Assembly (NCBI GenBank): GCA_026724425.1
Contig: JAIUCV010000076.1
Coordinates: forward strand, 2,937,501-3,001,500
Direction of reading: 5' to 3'
Source of the DNA: Erythrophleum ivorense
Taxonomy: Eukaryota > Streptophyta > Magnoliopsida > Fabales > Fabaceae
Length of the DNA stretch: 64,000 nucleotides
The position numbers were made by a program, and so were the translations under genes. Positions 32,361 through 43,743 of this stretch are shown here, piece by piece (within the stretch, counting starts at the first letter, position 1; each line of letters begins with the position of its first letter). Under the pieces are notes generated by a model that was not told the origin of the DNA, made no database searches, and saw only the letters and a list, made by a program, of their open reading frames with translations.

Positions 32361-32605
32361 CCACATGCTTAAACACAATCACCAAATTGAACAAATGAAA
32401 TTTCAAGTTCAGTAATAAGTTTAAATGTTTTCAGACTTTGTATTGATTTACTTTGGAGCCTATATATAATATGCTTTTCGTTAGCATCTTCGGCCAAGTC
32501 AACCATTTCGTTAGCAGGATAATATAATTTTCAAGATGGAGAAAAAACTATATTATTTGAATTAAATTCATAAAAGTAAAGAATAAAAGAAATAGGATAA
32601 ACATA
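32361..32605 (+). other. 3' flank of the SDR gene
   Basis: AT-rich 3' UTR-like sequence with possible poly(A) signals (TTCAGTAATAAG). It ends at a Helitron. Confidence 0.5.
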
Positions 32606-33371
32606 TCTCTTTATTATTAATTGAGAAGTACATCTCTTTTTTTAGACCAAAAAACCATATCATTTTATGAATAAAATCTGTTTGGAAACATGTATAGTGA
32701 GGGTTAATTTAGTAATTTAAAATATCACTTAAATCAAACCAATGTTTGGTTCACTTAAACCAACAATCGATTATTTTAATTTTGTGGTTAACTCTAAAAA
32801 TACATGTTTTAATTATAGATGATAATTACCAAAATTAGAGTAGATAATACCATAATCAAATATTTCTGTTTTAAGCATTATCAATTAGAATTTGCAAAAA
32901 GGTAAAAAAATAAAAATAAAAACTAGCGATAATAACAAATCAAATGAACTTTGATACTAAATAAAAAATAATTTTCAAAAACCAATTTGTAAATATTGCA
33001 AATATGATCTGTCGACAACACATCACACTTCTTTGTTTCGGGTTCTACATAATGTCGTTACATGATTTTGAAATCTATCTATAAATGTATTTTTTTCATT
33101 TTTTATTAAACTGGAACCACAAACATATTTTATTCAAGAGCATATAAAAGTTTGGAGCTATTTAGATTCTGGATTTAGTTGGTATTAGGGTTGGACACGA
33201 GCCCTGCACGGGGTGATATTTTACTCTAATGTTTTTTAACTTAAAGATGTCTATTTAAATAACTCGAAATCTTATGCGACATTAATTTGATGGTTTGGTT
33301 CTTATCTTCGTTTTACAGTGTGGAAATTAAACATAATCCCGCACTGCACTGCTGTGCGGGTCAGACACTAG
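32606..33371 (+). mobile_element. Non-autonomous Helitron, shorter relative of 9990-11261
   Basis: Starts TCTCTTTATTATTAATTGAG after an A and ends CTAG (33368-33371) before a T. The subterminal hairpin has perfect 7-bp arms CCCGCAC/GTGCGGG (33338-33360). The first 580 bp resemble 9990-10960. The last 180 bp carry a second Helitron-like 5' motif (GGGTTGGACACGAGCC, 33187), matching the remnant at 1075-1202. Confidence 0.77.
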
Positions 33372-33734
33372 TTTAATTCTACATTATAATTGACATGAAT
33401 CAGAATCTATTCGAATAAATCGCAATCATGTTAAATTATAAATTCGAGGAACTATGGTGAAATGTACCAAATTTTATACAAGAATATATACGAACATGTA
33501 AACAAATTTCGAGTCTAAAACAGACTTAAAAAAAACTGTCAGTTGATTTGAGATGGTTAGATGGTTAGCTCATGTCAGTCAATAGGAATTTAATCAGACA
33601 ATACATATCAGATCAAATAGAATCAAATAGCCGCGACAAATCTTTCATGGGACCATACCTATTAAATTGATTCATGAGAACTCATATCTCCAACCAATTG
33701 ACAAAGCAATAGAATGATTTATAACTTTATATAT
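33372..33734. other. Intergenic, nothing identified
   Basis: AT-rich sequence with no gene or clear repeat seen. Confidence 0.4.
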
Positions 33735-34845
33735 GGGTAATAGCAATGAATAACATAAAAATAAACCATAATTAATAAACTAACCATAAAAAAAAAAAAA
33801 AAAAATATTGTCTATCTTTTCTACAATATATACCAAATTACCCCTGATAACTATTCTATATGATTGTGAATGAACACAGGTAAATTACTCGAAACGTGAG
33901 CTGCACAACGTTTTCATCGAGAAGCTTTACATGTCAGACAAAGAAACAATGTGTTTCGCATCTGATGTTGTGAATAGTAGTCTCTTTTGTCTTATGAACT
34001 AACTGTGGTGGATGTGGGACAGAGAGAATTTGATTGAAGAACTGTTGAAAGAGCCACACGAGATAGCGATAAAGAGGAAACGAACACGAGAGTCGCTTCA
34101 CATTCTTCAACAAGCTAACAGGGTATTAAGATTGGTCTTTGAAGATATTGCAATTTTTAAATGTGTTGTTGTTCAGCGTTTTTACTTTTGATTATGGTTT
34201 AAAAACAGACATTAGACGAGCTGCCGTTGGAAGCAGAATCGGTTGAGAGAGGATACAGGATTGGTTCTGATCCGAAGCATGAGGAATTAACGAGTACAAG
34301 AAGATCGAGAAGTGATTCTAATGGGTACGGACGCTATCACATGTAAATTTCAGTTTTTGGGTTTAGGGTTTAGTTTTTATGGTTTAGGGTTTAGATTTTG
34401 GGTTTTGGGTTTAGTTTTTATGTTTTAGGGTTTAGATTTTGGGTTTTGGGTTTAGTTTTTTGGTTTAGGGTTTAGATTTTGGGTTTAGGGTTTAGTTTTT
34501 TGGTTTAGAGTTTAGTTTTTTGGTTTAAAGTTTAAATTTTGGGTTTTGGGTTTAGTTTTTTTGTTTACGATTTAGATTTTGGGTTTAGGGTTGAGTATTT
34601 GGGTTTAGGGTTTAGTTTTTGGGGTTTAGGGTTTAGATTTTGGGTTTAGGGTTTATGTTTTGAGTATATACAAACAAATAGTATATAAAATTGATAAAAG
34701 TAGTATAGAGAACTCCTTTTTCCTTCTGATGTGGCGAAAGTGTAATTAATGTTACCGTGAAAGGAGATAATGGGAAAAAAAAAATTCTCTTTGTTATTGC
34801 CTTAATTTTCAAAAAAGCATAGCTATATTCTTCATTTTTTCCCAT
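33735..34845 (+). repeat. 1.1-kb dispersed repeat carrying a DRP3 gene fragment, copy 2
   Basis: Nearly identical to 12335-13452, including both introns, the A-run near 33788, the telomere-like tract (34350-34660) and the terminal TTCATTTTTTCCCA. Flanking DNA differs on both sides, so it moved or was duplicated as a unit. Confidence 0.82.
33880..34346 (+). pseudogene. Captured DRP3 C-terminal exons, copy 2
   Basis: Exons 33880-33932, 34023-34122 and 34209-34346, the same lengths as copy 1 (53, 100 and 138 nt) with the frame kept to TAA. It differs from copy 1 by few codons: the exon-1 end is AT instead of AG (Arg to Ile across the junction) and EPDEI becomes EPHEI. No promoter or N-terminal domains, so it is not a working dynamin. 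Confidence 0.75.
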
Positions 34846-36565
34846 ATTCGATTAGATATTTGATAATTACCGATGTGGGAATATATATTAGGTTCAGGCC
34901 CGGTTTGTAGCCAGTGTGACATGGGCTCTGTCACAGGGTCCATTTAATTTATATCAATTTGTTTTTGTATTTTAGGACCTAATTGTTTGATATATTTACA
35001 AAATATGGCCTAATATTTCATTATTTTCCTCGTCTCTATCATCACGACGTTCCATCGATTACAATCTTAATGATCATACGTTTCTCCTTCCTATGCCTGA
35101 TAAAATTGTGTTCTAAAGAACCGTATAAACACTACAGTATCTTCCATTCTGCTTAGGATTAATAAAAATCTTTAAATAACTCTCGAATCTTGTTCCATAA
35201 TTCATAAAAAGTAGAATACTTACCCTATAGTTACCTGCATTGTTGGGCATTTCTTTCCCTTTAATCCGCACGTCGCGAACACTTTTTGCAGAAACTACAA
35301 AAACTCAGTAAGATAGAGTACCAAATCCACCATACAAATATCGTTGTCTGGTGTGTGTCCACAAGTTGTAGTGCTAGTTACAAAGCGAATTTCAAAGTGT
35401 AATTAAGAACCCTAAATCAAGGAATTAATTAAATGGAAAGAAAATCAGTCTTAATGAACTAAGTGATAATTGTTTTGACCATGTGTATGTCTTATCGCAA
35501 AACAGTCTCAACAAAGGTAATAAAGATGCAAAATTCGCAAGGTGGAGTAACTAGCTACTCTCCCTTTTGGAAAAAAGGTACATTAAGATATCAAAGCAAA
35601 CGCACACAAATAAGGTAAGCTGGAGAAGTGATTTCTGTAACGTAAACTTTTTCTCCATGAAAAAACATGTGAAATTGCAGTTAAGAAGAGATGGAAACCC
35701 ATGTAGAAGATAGAGAGTATCGTTTGTCATCACCTTTGTTCCGTCAACCTTCTCTTGTTAAAACTAGTGGCTAAATTTTTTGCTAAGAAAACCTAATTTA
35801 TAAAAAAAAAAAAAAAAAAAAAAAAGATTGGTTAGGTAAGTAAAACACCACCATCCATAACTTGCATTATCTCCAACCATTATGGGATTTGGAGATGAGG
35901 CAGGTGGTCTTGACATTGAATTGCTTCAGAAAGCTGTTGAATAAAAAGAACAAAGCATCGCTGGCTACAACAACATCCATCCCCACAAATTTTTTTTTTT
36001 TTTTTTTTGACATCCATCCCCACAATTATCCAAGTTGACTTACAAGAATATTAATGGATAGTCTTTGGGACCAAATGCTTTCTTCTTTTAGGAGCATTAC
36101 TCTTCCTCAGAGGATTAATGGATCCGATGTCTTTAGGAAATCTCTAGGAAATGAATCAAAATTTGGAAAACTGAATCTTGTAATTGTGTTTCTAGTTTTG
36201 TAAAGCCCACTTTTCCAATTTTGATCCATGTTGAAAAGAGTCTATTTTCTCATAACAAGGAATTAAAGTTCCATGCTTTATCGAGATATTAATTCACGAA
36301 ATAAATATAGGATAAAGGGACCGATGGTGTTACGTAGGATATGCACTATGTACATCCAATTCCAACTAACACAAAGGTAGAAAATAACATATTTTTCTAT
36401 GTGATAATTTAGATTGCCGTATCCATTAGTGGACCCTAAAGTAAGACCAACGCACCTACTTTTTCTCGTTTTTATTTATTATTTCTTAGCCTTTCAATTT
36501 GCCACTATTAACATTTATCTCCCAAATATCACATACTCTGATTCCACACAAAAAGCATTATCATA
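34846..36565. other. Intergenic DNA upstream of the uncharacterised gene
   Basis: 34880-35040 holds a repeat-like stretch (GGCCCGGTTTGTAGCCAGTGTGACATGGGC). An A run is at 35801-35825 and a poly-T scar at 35973-36025. 36470-36565 is the probable promoter and leader of the next gene. No other gene is seen. Confidence 0.4.
35973..36025 (-). repeat. Second poly-T retroposition scar with 16-bp target duplication
   Basis: ACATCCATCCCCACAA is at 35973-35988 and 36010-36025 and flanks 21 bp consisting of A, 19 T and G. The layout matches that of 25003-25055. Confidence 0.75.
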
Positions 36566-37363
36566 ATGCTTCCATTTGCCAACTACTACGTTTCTTCACC
36601 ATCCATGTCCGAGAAGAACATTAGCAACAACAAGAGGATGAAGAAGAAACGTCCAATGACGGTTTACGGTAGAGGAGGAGGAAATGATGATTTGGCGGTG
36701 GTGAAGGCGGCGGCGTGGGCTTGGTACCAAAGAAAAGAACGCAAACCGATCATGAGAGAGTTTGATCTAACAAGAGCACCAAGAACACCTCGACCTTCAC
36801 GGTACAAGATCGAAGCCACCAAGAACATGATCCTCTCTGAGAATAAGGTTTTAGCAGAGAATAGGGTTTCTAAGTCTTCGCTCTGGTACACAAATGACTC
36901 TTTCCGTGGAGATCAAGAAACACAATACTCTCGTCTTCTTGATACTTATGAAATGAAGAACATCTCCAAGAGGCTTAGTATTGATGATTCTAATTTCTCT
37001 GTGAGTTCGCGTAGCGTCTTCAGGCTCAACGAAGATCATCATCATAATCATAATGATGATTATGGTTGTGACGATCATGGTTTGTTGCAGAAGAGAATTG
37101 GTTATGAAAATACTACTACTAATAGTAGTAGTAGTAGAAACAATAATAACAAAAGTTATAATGGCTTCATGAAAAAAGTGAGCAAGAGAAGTTTGTGGAA
37201 AGGAATGATTGTGACGGGTCAAGGATCTACGGTTTGTGGGAGAAGCGATGACGTGGATTTACGGGCATCTCAGGCTGGCCGGAGAACGGTTAAGGTTGCA
37301 GCAGCGGCCGAGGCTCTGGTCAGATCGGCGGCAAGTGGCAAAACTCAGTCTGGTCGTCGCTAA
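36566..37363 (+). CDS. Uncharacterised basic plant protein, single exon
   Basis: I do not recognise a named domain. The 265-residue protein has a conserved-looking N-terminal third (residues about 30-95): MTVYGRGGG, then VVKAAAWAWYQRKERKP, REFDLTRAPRTPRPSRYKIEA. The middle is rich in Ser, His, Asn and Asp with codon-repeat runs (HHHNHND near 157; SSSSRNNNN near 190). The C-terminus is again basic (KRSLWKGMIV, SQAGRRTVKVAAAAEALV). No signal peptide or membrane segment. The ATG is the first in a clean frame after an AT-rich leader. Position between the GLN1 gene and the aspartic protease fits the small unknown gene between those loci in Arabidopsis (from memory, At1g66190 or its paralogue). A nuclear or cytosolic role is only a guess from its composition. 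Confidence 0.8.
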   Translation: MLPFANYYVSSPSMSEKNISNNKRMKKKRPMTVYGRGGGNDDLAVVKAAAWAWYQRKERKPIMREFDLTRAPRTPRPSRYKIEATKNMILSENKVLAENRVSKSSLWYTNDSFRGDQETQYSRLLDTYEMKNISKRLSIDDSNFSVSSRSVFRLNEDHHHNHNDDYGCDDHGLLQKRIGYENTTTNSSSSRNNNNKSYNGFMKKVSKRSLWKGMIVTGQGSTVCGRSDDVDLRASQAGRRTVKVAAAAEALVRSAASGKTQSGRR

Positions 37364-37890
37364 CTTTAGTTGGTTCTTGGGTTGTTGAACTTTGAAGACT
37401 TTTTAGGCTCGCATTATTTATTTTTCTTTTGAACATCTCTTTGTTTTTTCGTTTAAACTGTACATTTGTTCATTTTCAGTCTGTGATTTTCACTAGCTGT
37501 TTATTTTGTACCAGTTTGAGTAAATATGTACATCTTCAGGAAAAAAGATAATTAAATTTGTTCTAGCTCAATTGTGATTTTAAATCCGTCTAATTGATAA
37601 CTTTAACCATAATCTAAAACACTAAAACCCAACAATGTAGTAATTTTAAATCCCAAACTATATAAATATATATTGGGCCTTTTGTAGGGTACGTAATGCT
37701 TAATTGATGAAGTCACTTTGTTTTTTTTTGTCGTCTGAGTGATGAATTCAATAGTCATTCATAACCATTTCTTGCCTAACTAACGTTTCAGGCCACTATG
37801 TATCTGTGGCCAAATTTTCGTTCCTCTCGTCAGAAAGTATCAGAATTATTGAATTGCAACTGCCAAATTATTGTCCAACAGTGCTGCAAT
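37364..37890. other. 3' UTR and intergenic DNA
   Basis: AT-rich, with 3' UTR-like sequence to about 37560. No gene follows. Confidence 0.45.
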
Positions 37891-37978
37891 TCAAACCTAC
37901 CAACCCACTGTGTTCATAAAACGCAATAGAGCAATGGGCCACTCTAATTTTATGAACACAGTGGGTTGGTAGGTTTGA
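37891..37978. repeat. Perfect 31-bp inverted repeat with 26-bp loop
   Basis: Arm 37891-37921 (TCAAACCTACCAACCCACTG and 11 more bases) pairs exactly with 37948-37978. The loop is 37922-37947. The stem can be extended with a bulge (GCAA left, TTGC near 37992). It could be a miniature foldback transposon or a young miRNA/siRNA hairpin. Confidence 0.9.
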
Positions 37979-40900
37979 GTTTTAAAATTTGCATCCTACA
38001 GTTAGGCCCACATATATTTCGATGCTTTACATCTGTATATGAAACGCATCAACATAGGTAGACATATAAAAAAAATAAAAAAAAATAAAAATAAAAATAA
38101 TAAAAATAAAATAAATAAAAACACTGGGAGATCATAAGATAGACCGACTCAAACGATCGAGATTATGGAAATTATAAATATACATCTACAAAGAATTATT
38201 TTTATTAGTTTCTAAAACTAAGATTTATGTAATTATTCTTTAATATACATTTGTATTCCTACTCTCGTTAATTTATAAAAATTATCATTGTATTGAATTC
38301 TAAGTTTCTAACTAGGTTTGCTGTTGCATCGCTATTTGCATGAAGATTCCAAATCAATAATTAATGTCTCTCCTCTTCTTTTTCAACCCTCGAGTACCAA
38401 CTACACATTATCTCTTACCATATGATATGAAAATGAAAACAGAACCCCTCTTCGCTGGTCCATAGTTGATAGTTGAAATAATATCATTAGCTAACAAAGT
38501 TAGTCGAAAAAGGAATATGAAATCATGGAAGGGCAAGTCTTTTTTAGCACTATACATTTCCCACTTCAATTTACAGGGAAGCAATTTGCCCTTTAACAAA
38601 AAAAAAATGATGGTTCATCGAATCAATGGAGTCAATTAACCACATTACTTTCCGTTAATAGAATTGTCATATTCGACTAAATTATTTGTTTAGGAGGGCC
38701 ACCCAGAATCGTGACTCTTGGTTTTTTTTTTTTTTTTTTTTGTGGTTTTTTTCTGACATTGTGAATTTTCTATTTACCATTAAAAAAAGTTTTATAGTTT
38801 TGGATTTTATTACAAATAGAGGTTACATTGATATGTCCTTTGAGAAAAAAATATATGTTGTTGAATCTGAAGTAGCACGTGTTTTATGACGAAATACTAG
38901 AGATGTGGGATTTGGGAAAGCACGACTTTATTAATTCGAAGAAGTTTAGGGATTACAATATGGTCTCGTGAAACAAGCCTTGACGAGACGGGATGCGAAA
39001 TATAAGTGAAAGATAATAAAAGGGTAACGAATGCTCTGAGTGATTGCAGCGATTTTCGGATGGATCTTCCAGGAATGAAGGTCGTTTTTTATATAGTTGT
39101 AAAATGGCGGTTCTCGCTGAATATCTTCCACTTCCTCTTATCTTTTATTTTTTTTCCTTTCTCTTGCTCTTTCCATTTTCCCAAAGATTTACCTTTCTCC
39201 CCAAAACTTTTCAATTTGTCGAGGAGGCTAAAGGTAAAGACGGGCCGGACCTTTGTGATGTTACTCATCATGACGGGCTCATGGAAATGTGCTTATTTCA
39301 CCTCTAACATATGTTTCAAGATATCTGTAGCTAAGCATCGAGATAAAGAGACTAGTGTCGTGTCATTCTAATTGAGTGGATTGCTTAGTATATTTGTAGT
39401 AAAGATGTTTAAAACGTTAACATTACCATTTATAAATCTAGCTCATCTCCTTAGAGATTGCTTCCGGATCCGTTCCATATCACTTCCATTGTCATAACAT
39501 GAAATTGATATTAGAACTTTAAAAATAGTAACAAACTATAATGACGAAAACAAAAATGGGAAAGAAGGAAAAAAAGATGAAAGGAACGTCATTGTCGGGA
39601 ATAAAATAAAAGGATGTGTTAGGGAACTAAGCTGTCGGCTACTTGGCCAAAATCCCATCTTAAAGTTAAGACTGACCAGCTCATCTTTGGCCCCTACTTC
39701 ACACTTCCCTGCAAATTTCAAAGTTAAGTCTTGTTATCATTATTTTATTTTATTTTATCAGAAAATTTACTCGTGTGTTGCAGTGCTCAAATTGTTGTCT
39801 ATGGGGTACACGATATCCTAACTGTATTTTGGTTTGATACTTGTCTTATTAGTCCAATTCTAGAATTTTTTCAGCAGATTATAGTATACATATGGTTGAG
39901 GCTTCGTTTCCAAGTGAGCGAACCAAAGCATTAGTTATTCCATTGTATACTTTTAGCTATTATGGATATTTTATATTATTTTCAAATTCCAGTAAATAGT
40001 TTGGATTTCAACTTGAAATCTTCCATTTATCAAAAAAAATATACAGTATCTTTTCTATCAATTATTTGAACTTTAAACTTTTACATAACTTAAATAATAA
40101 AGCTTTGTTACATAACTTATTAAGTTAGCACCTAACTTCGTTTAGGTATGTTTCCTATTTCGAAAACGTTTCCAAAACGGAAGCTTTATAAAACTTTTTG
40201 AAAATTCGTTTTTTCATGTTTCTTAAAAATTTCAGTTTGGAAACTCCACCGAAACTTACTTCTTGTTTTTGAAAATATAATAAATAAATAATTACAAAAT
40301 AAATAATAAGATTAAACGATTAATTTGATTCTTTAAAATAAGCTAATAATTAAATTGATTTATTATACGATATTATTCTTATTATTATTGAGTTTCATGA
40401 TCTTTCTCTCTCTCAATGAATTAGAGTTAATGATAGTTTCGGTTGACATAGCTCATAATCTCTAAAATTTTGATATTAAATATAAGAATATTTATCTTTA
40501 CTACAACTATTTAATATTTCATATAATTTATATATACATGTTTCCAACTTAAATTTTTCAAAATAGATGTTTCCCATTTCGGAAACTGTTCGCTATTTGT
40601 TTTCACGTTTCTATTTCCGTTTCTGTGCAACATAGGTTAGTATATTACTAGTATTACCTCCCGTGCGTACGCACGGTGCAATTTCGATTTTCACATATAT
40701 ATTTTTTTTAAAAACACCAAATTTTTTTTTAATCGCTTTTTGAGTCTGACATGTCACATATTAAGTCTTATTTTTGACACATGTCAACTCAGGATTGGTT
40801 GAGTGACTTGTGATTTAGTATATAAGGGATTTTCCCCATAAATAATTGTCAGAATAAATGTTTTCATCAATTTCACCACTTTCTTCTCTATGAGAGGTGT

Positions 40901-41394
40901 TATTTTCTAGTTTTAAAAGCGAGACATCTTTCTAACACACTAACCGGATGTTCTGTGTAACAATTTGTATAGGACCAAAACATGCAATGGATTCGTTTTG
41001 ATAATATATGAAAATTTGAATATTTTTTCAACGTCACAAGTCAAGATGCCTAATTTTCCATTTTATATTTTGCCGGTAATATGGTTTTTATGCATTCAAT
41101 TATTGATTTTATTGTTCTATCGTGAAAATTATTCTGTTTTGATTTTCTTTGCTTTAAAGTTTTATTGTATAATTCTAAGAATTCTTCAGTCAACGTATTT
41201 TGAAATCAAAAATTGCATAAGAAAAAAATAATGCAATTGAAAGGAGAGAGATTTTCTTTTCACGATTTGTACTTCTGAAAATCAAGAATATTTACTACAT
41301 ATACAGGAGAACCGAACTTAAATTTGGAGTGATGCCGAAGAATTTTTATATACTTTAACACCTCCGATTTTGAAATTTCTGTTTAATCGAAAAA

Positions 41395-41425
<31 letters not shown>

Positions 41426-42420
41426 CACTAATTAATTAGAGAGGGGGAATCTCTGTGCTAATTGATACTAGTGTTCGTCATTACGTGTCACTATTTGTGT
41501 CTTTGTAGTTCATCCATTGCATCTTTCTCCTTCTCTCCAAATTCTTTACAAAAATATTGAATTTTGTTTTTTGGGTTTATATGAATAATAATAAAAAAAT
41601 TTGTGGTCTAGCGTTTTCATTTGATAGAGGATTTATCTTGTTTATCTAGTTTAGAGATCGAATTCCTTCAAACGTGAAATTAATTTATTCCATCATATGG
41701 AAATGGCCTCTTGTTTTTTGTCCATTTGATTACCTAGATAGAGAGTATATTTGTGGGATGCACAGAACAATCAGATATAAAGCCATACCTGTTTGTCTTT
41801 TCTTTAAGCTTATTTTCGATTTTTGCGATTTTTGTAACCGTCAAAGGATTATATTGCAAGCAAGTATATACACCAATCAAGTCGTGTTCAATCAAATATA
41901 TGTTACTGATTATTACTGTAGTCTGTAGCTACTAGCCTTGACTAGTTGGTGACTAAAAGTTATCATGTGTTGGAGACAAAAGAATATATCCATCAGAGTC
42001 TGAGACCGCCGTATACATGTTTAGATTTTTTTTTAATAAACAGGCTTTAAAATTTTTTTTGACACAGATCACCGAAATATACCATATGCTTTCTCTTTTT
42101 TCATTTTTTTGATCCACAATTCTGTCAACACGAGTCAAAGCCACATTGACAATCTATAAGATATCTTCAAGTTAATATGGACCATATAATATACAAAACG
42201 GTGGAAACCATAAATCTACGTGACACTTTTAATTATTGTAGTACATTGTTCAGAGCCCCTAATAAAAGGTCTCTTCATTTCATCGATGACCCACAACAAC
42301 ATTTCAAAACTGATATTAACATGTACCGTCCGATAAACTCATCATCGAACGACTGATCTTCAATCGAGTCTTCTGCACCACGCTACACTCGACCGTAGCA
42401 GAACAAAACCTCCTTTTTGC
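37979..42420. other. Large AT-rich intergenic region
   Basis: No gene is supported. Contents noticed: A/T-rich simple repeats (38060-38120), a T run (38722-38740), unassigned moderately complex DNA at 38880-39390 (possible decayed LTR) and 39600-39740, GTTTCC/GGAAAC-rich sequence at 40130-40640, a Helitron-like motif CCTCCCGTGCGTACGCACGG (40660-40680), and an (AT)n run at 41404-41424. Confidence 0.4.
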
Positions 42421-43743
42421 TCACTGTAATCTGCTACAATCAGCTTTAGCGAATCCCACTCTCCTATTGGTCACATCAAACTCAACCCATAGATTTTGCT
42501 GATGAACGTTCCCGATTATATTACTAGCTGCTCCAAGCATGCTCGACCGTCCGATTCCAACACAGTGGATCCCATCTCCTACGTTAACCGGAACCCTCTC
42601 TTTCGGAACAAGGATCTCAACTCCTCTTCTAAACTCAAACGTAAGATCGCCTATCAACCGTTGGATCTCCACCGCGTTACCAGTAAAACACATGTCAGCT
42701 GTTCCGCCGTACACGTAATCCTTCTTGAGTTTGGGCCCTACAAGTCTCACTATCTCTTCTCTCACTTTATCGTAAGCTGCATCCACCAAATAAGTAAACT
42801 CGGATCCCGAATCAACCATGGTTTGACCCGACCCGCCTGCATCGGGTCTAAAAACCGAACCGGAAATGTTCAGCTTCTTTCGACCAATTCGGATTCCAAT
42901 CATCGGTACAGTGTAAGCGAGAGGATCCAGATTCGGCATGCGTTGACTCTCTGGAAAAGTCAACAGAGAAACGTATCTAAACCCGTGAGAATTCGGGTTG
43001 TCCCCGAGGTAAAACGAACCGGTCGGAGTAAAACCGGGCCGGTTCGATTTAGGTGGTATACAGTAAGAGAATTTCGAAACTTTGGCTTGCGAGACGAAGG
43101 AGAGACGACCACGATTCATTCCCAAAATACCCCTATCATCTGAAGATTCAGTAGCGCAACCGAGAATCAAAGGAGGGGTACTTTCGGTATTCGAGAAAGT
43201 GATTTTCTCTTTGACGAGATTGCCCTCGGCGAAGGTACCGTCTGCGTAGAAGTAAGAGTAGTGGCAGAGACGGTTGGAGTCGCAAGAGGTGGGGAGGGTA
43301 AAATCGGGAATTCGCGGTTTACAGAGAGGATGAGAGCAAGGCAAATCGGAGAAGGAAGAAGAGAGCGACGGATCGAATATGGTTTTCGGCGGAGGGAGGA
43401 TTTTTTTACGGTGGCATTGGATCCATGAGAGTTGGCTTCCGGTGTCGAGAACCATTTGCTGGGTTTGTGGCGGTGTTCCGATTGGGAGAGGGATGATTAA
43501 AGCCATTGAGTATTTGAATTTTGATCGGAAATTGTATGGAGGAGACGACGACGACGGAGATGGGTTTTGGCGGGAGAGGAGGGAGGTGGCGAATTTGGTG
43601 GTGGGGGGAGAGAGTGGGAGGGATTTGAGAGGGAGGTGGAGAGAGAAAGAGGATGAGAGAGAAGTGTGGTTGAAGAGGAAGAAGATGAAGGAGAAGAAGA
43701 AGACTGGTTTTGAAATGGGAAACATTTTTGTTTGTTTTTTCAC
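42421..43743 (-). CDS. Secreted pepsin-type aspartic protease (A1 family), single exon
   Basis: 440 residues. A hydrophobic signal-peptide-like N-terminus (about 12-32) precedes a Ser/Pro-rich propeptide. The A1 fold follows: first catalytic motif DTGS (100-103) in VLDTGSQLSWIQC, flap Tyr in YFYADGT (about 166), and second catalytic DSGS (311-314) in MVDSGSEFTYL, with paired cysteines typical of the plant atypical nucellin/PCS1-like group. It ends NLWVEFDVTNRRVGFAKADC. There is no plant-specific insert, as expected for this group. No lesion, so it is probably active in the secretory pathway or apoplast. The closest Arabidopsis proteins, from memory, are At1g66180 and At5g37540, neighbours of GLN1 genes. 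Confidence 0.92.
   Translation of the reverse strand: MKKQTKMFPISKPVFFFSFIFFLFNHTSLSSSFSLHLPLKSLPLSPPTTKFATSLLSRQNPSPSSSSPPYNFRSKFKYSMALIIPLPIGTPPQTQQMVLDTGSQLSWIQCHRKKILPPPKTIFDPSLSSSFSDLPCSHPLCKPRIPDFTLPTSCDSNRLCHYSYFYADGTFAEGNLVKEKITFSNTESTPPLILGCATESSDDRGILGMNRGRLSFVSQAKVSKFSYCIPPKSNRPGFTPTGSFYLGDNPNSHGFRYVSLLTFPESQRMPNLDPLAYTVPMIGIRIGRKKLNISGSVFRPDAGGSGQTMVDSGSEFTYLVDAAYDKVREEIVRLVGPKLKKDYVYGGTADMCFTGNAVEIQRLIGDLTFEFRRGVEILVPKERVPVNVGDGIHCVGIGRSSMLGAASNIIGNVHQQNLWVEFDVTNRRVGFAKADCSRLQ

Noticed and set aside
40660..41456. Possible third Helitron (CCCGTGCGTACGCACGG motif and a CTAG before T)
   Set aside because: No convincing 5' TC end and no hairpin before the CTAG; kept only as a note in the intergenic entry.
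42496..43143. 215-codon plus-strand frame opposite the aspartic protease
   Set aside because: The minus-strand frame has both catalytic motifs and a signal peptide; the plus frame has no recognisable features.
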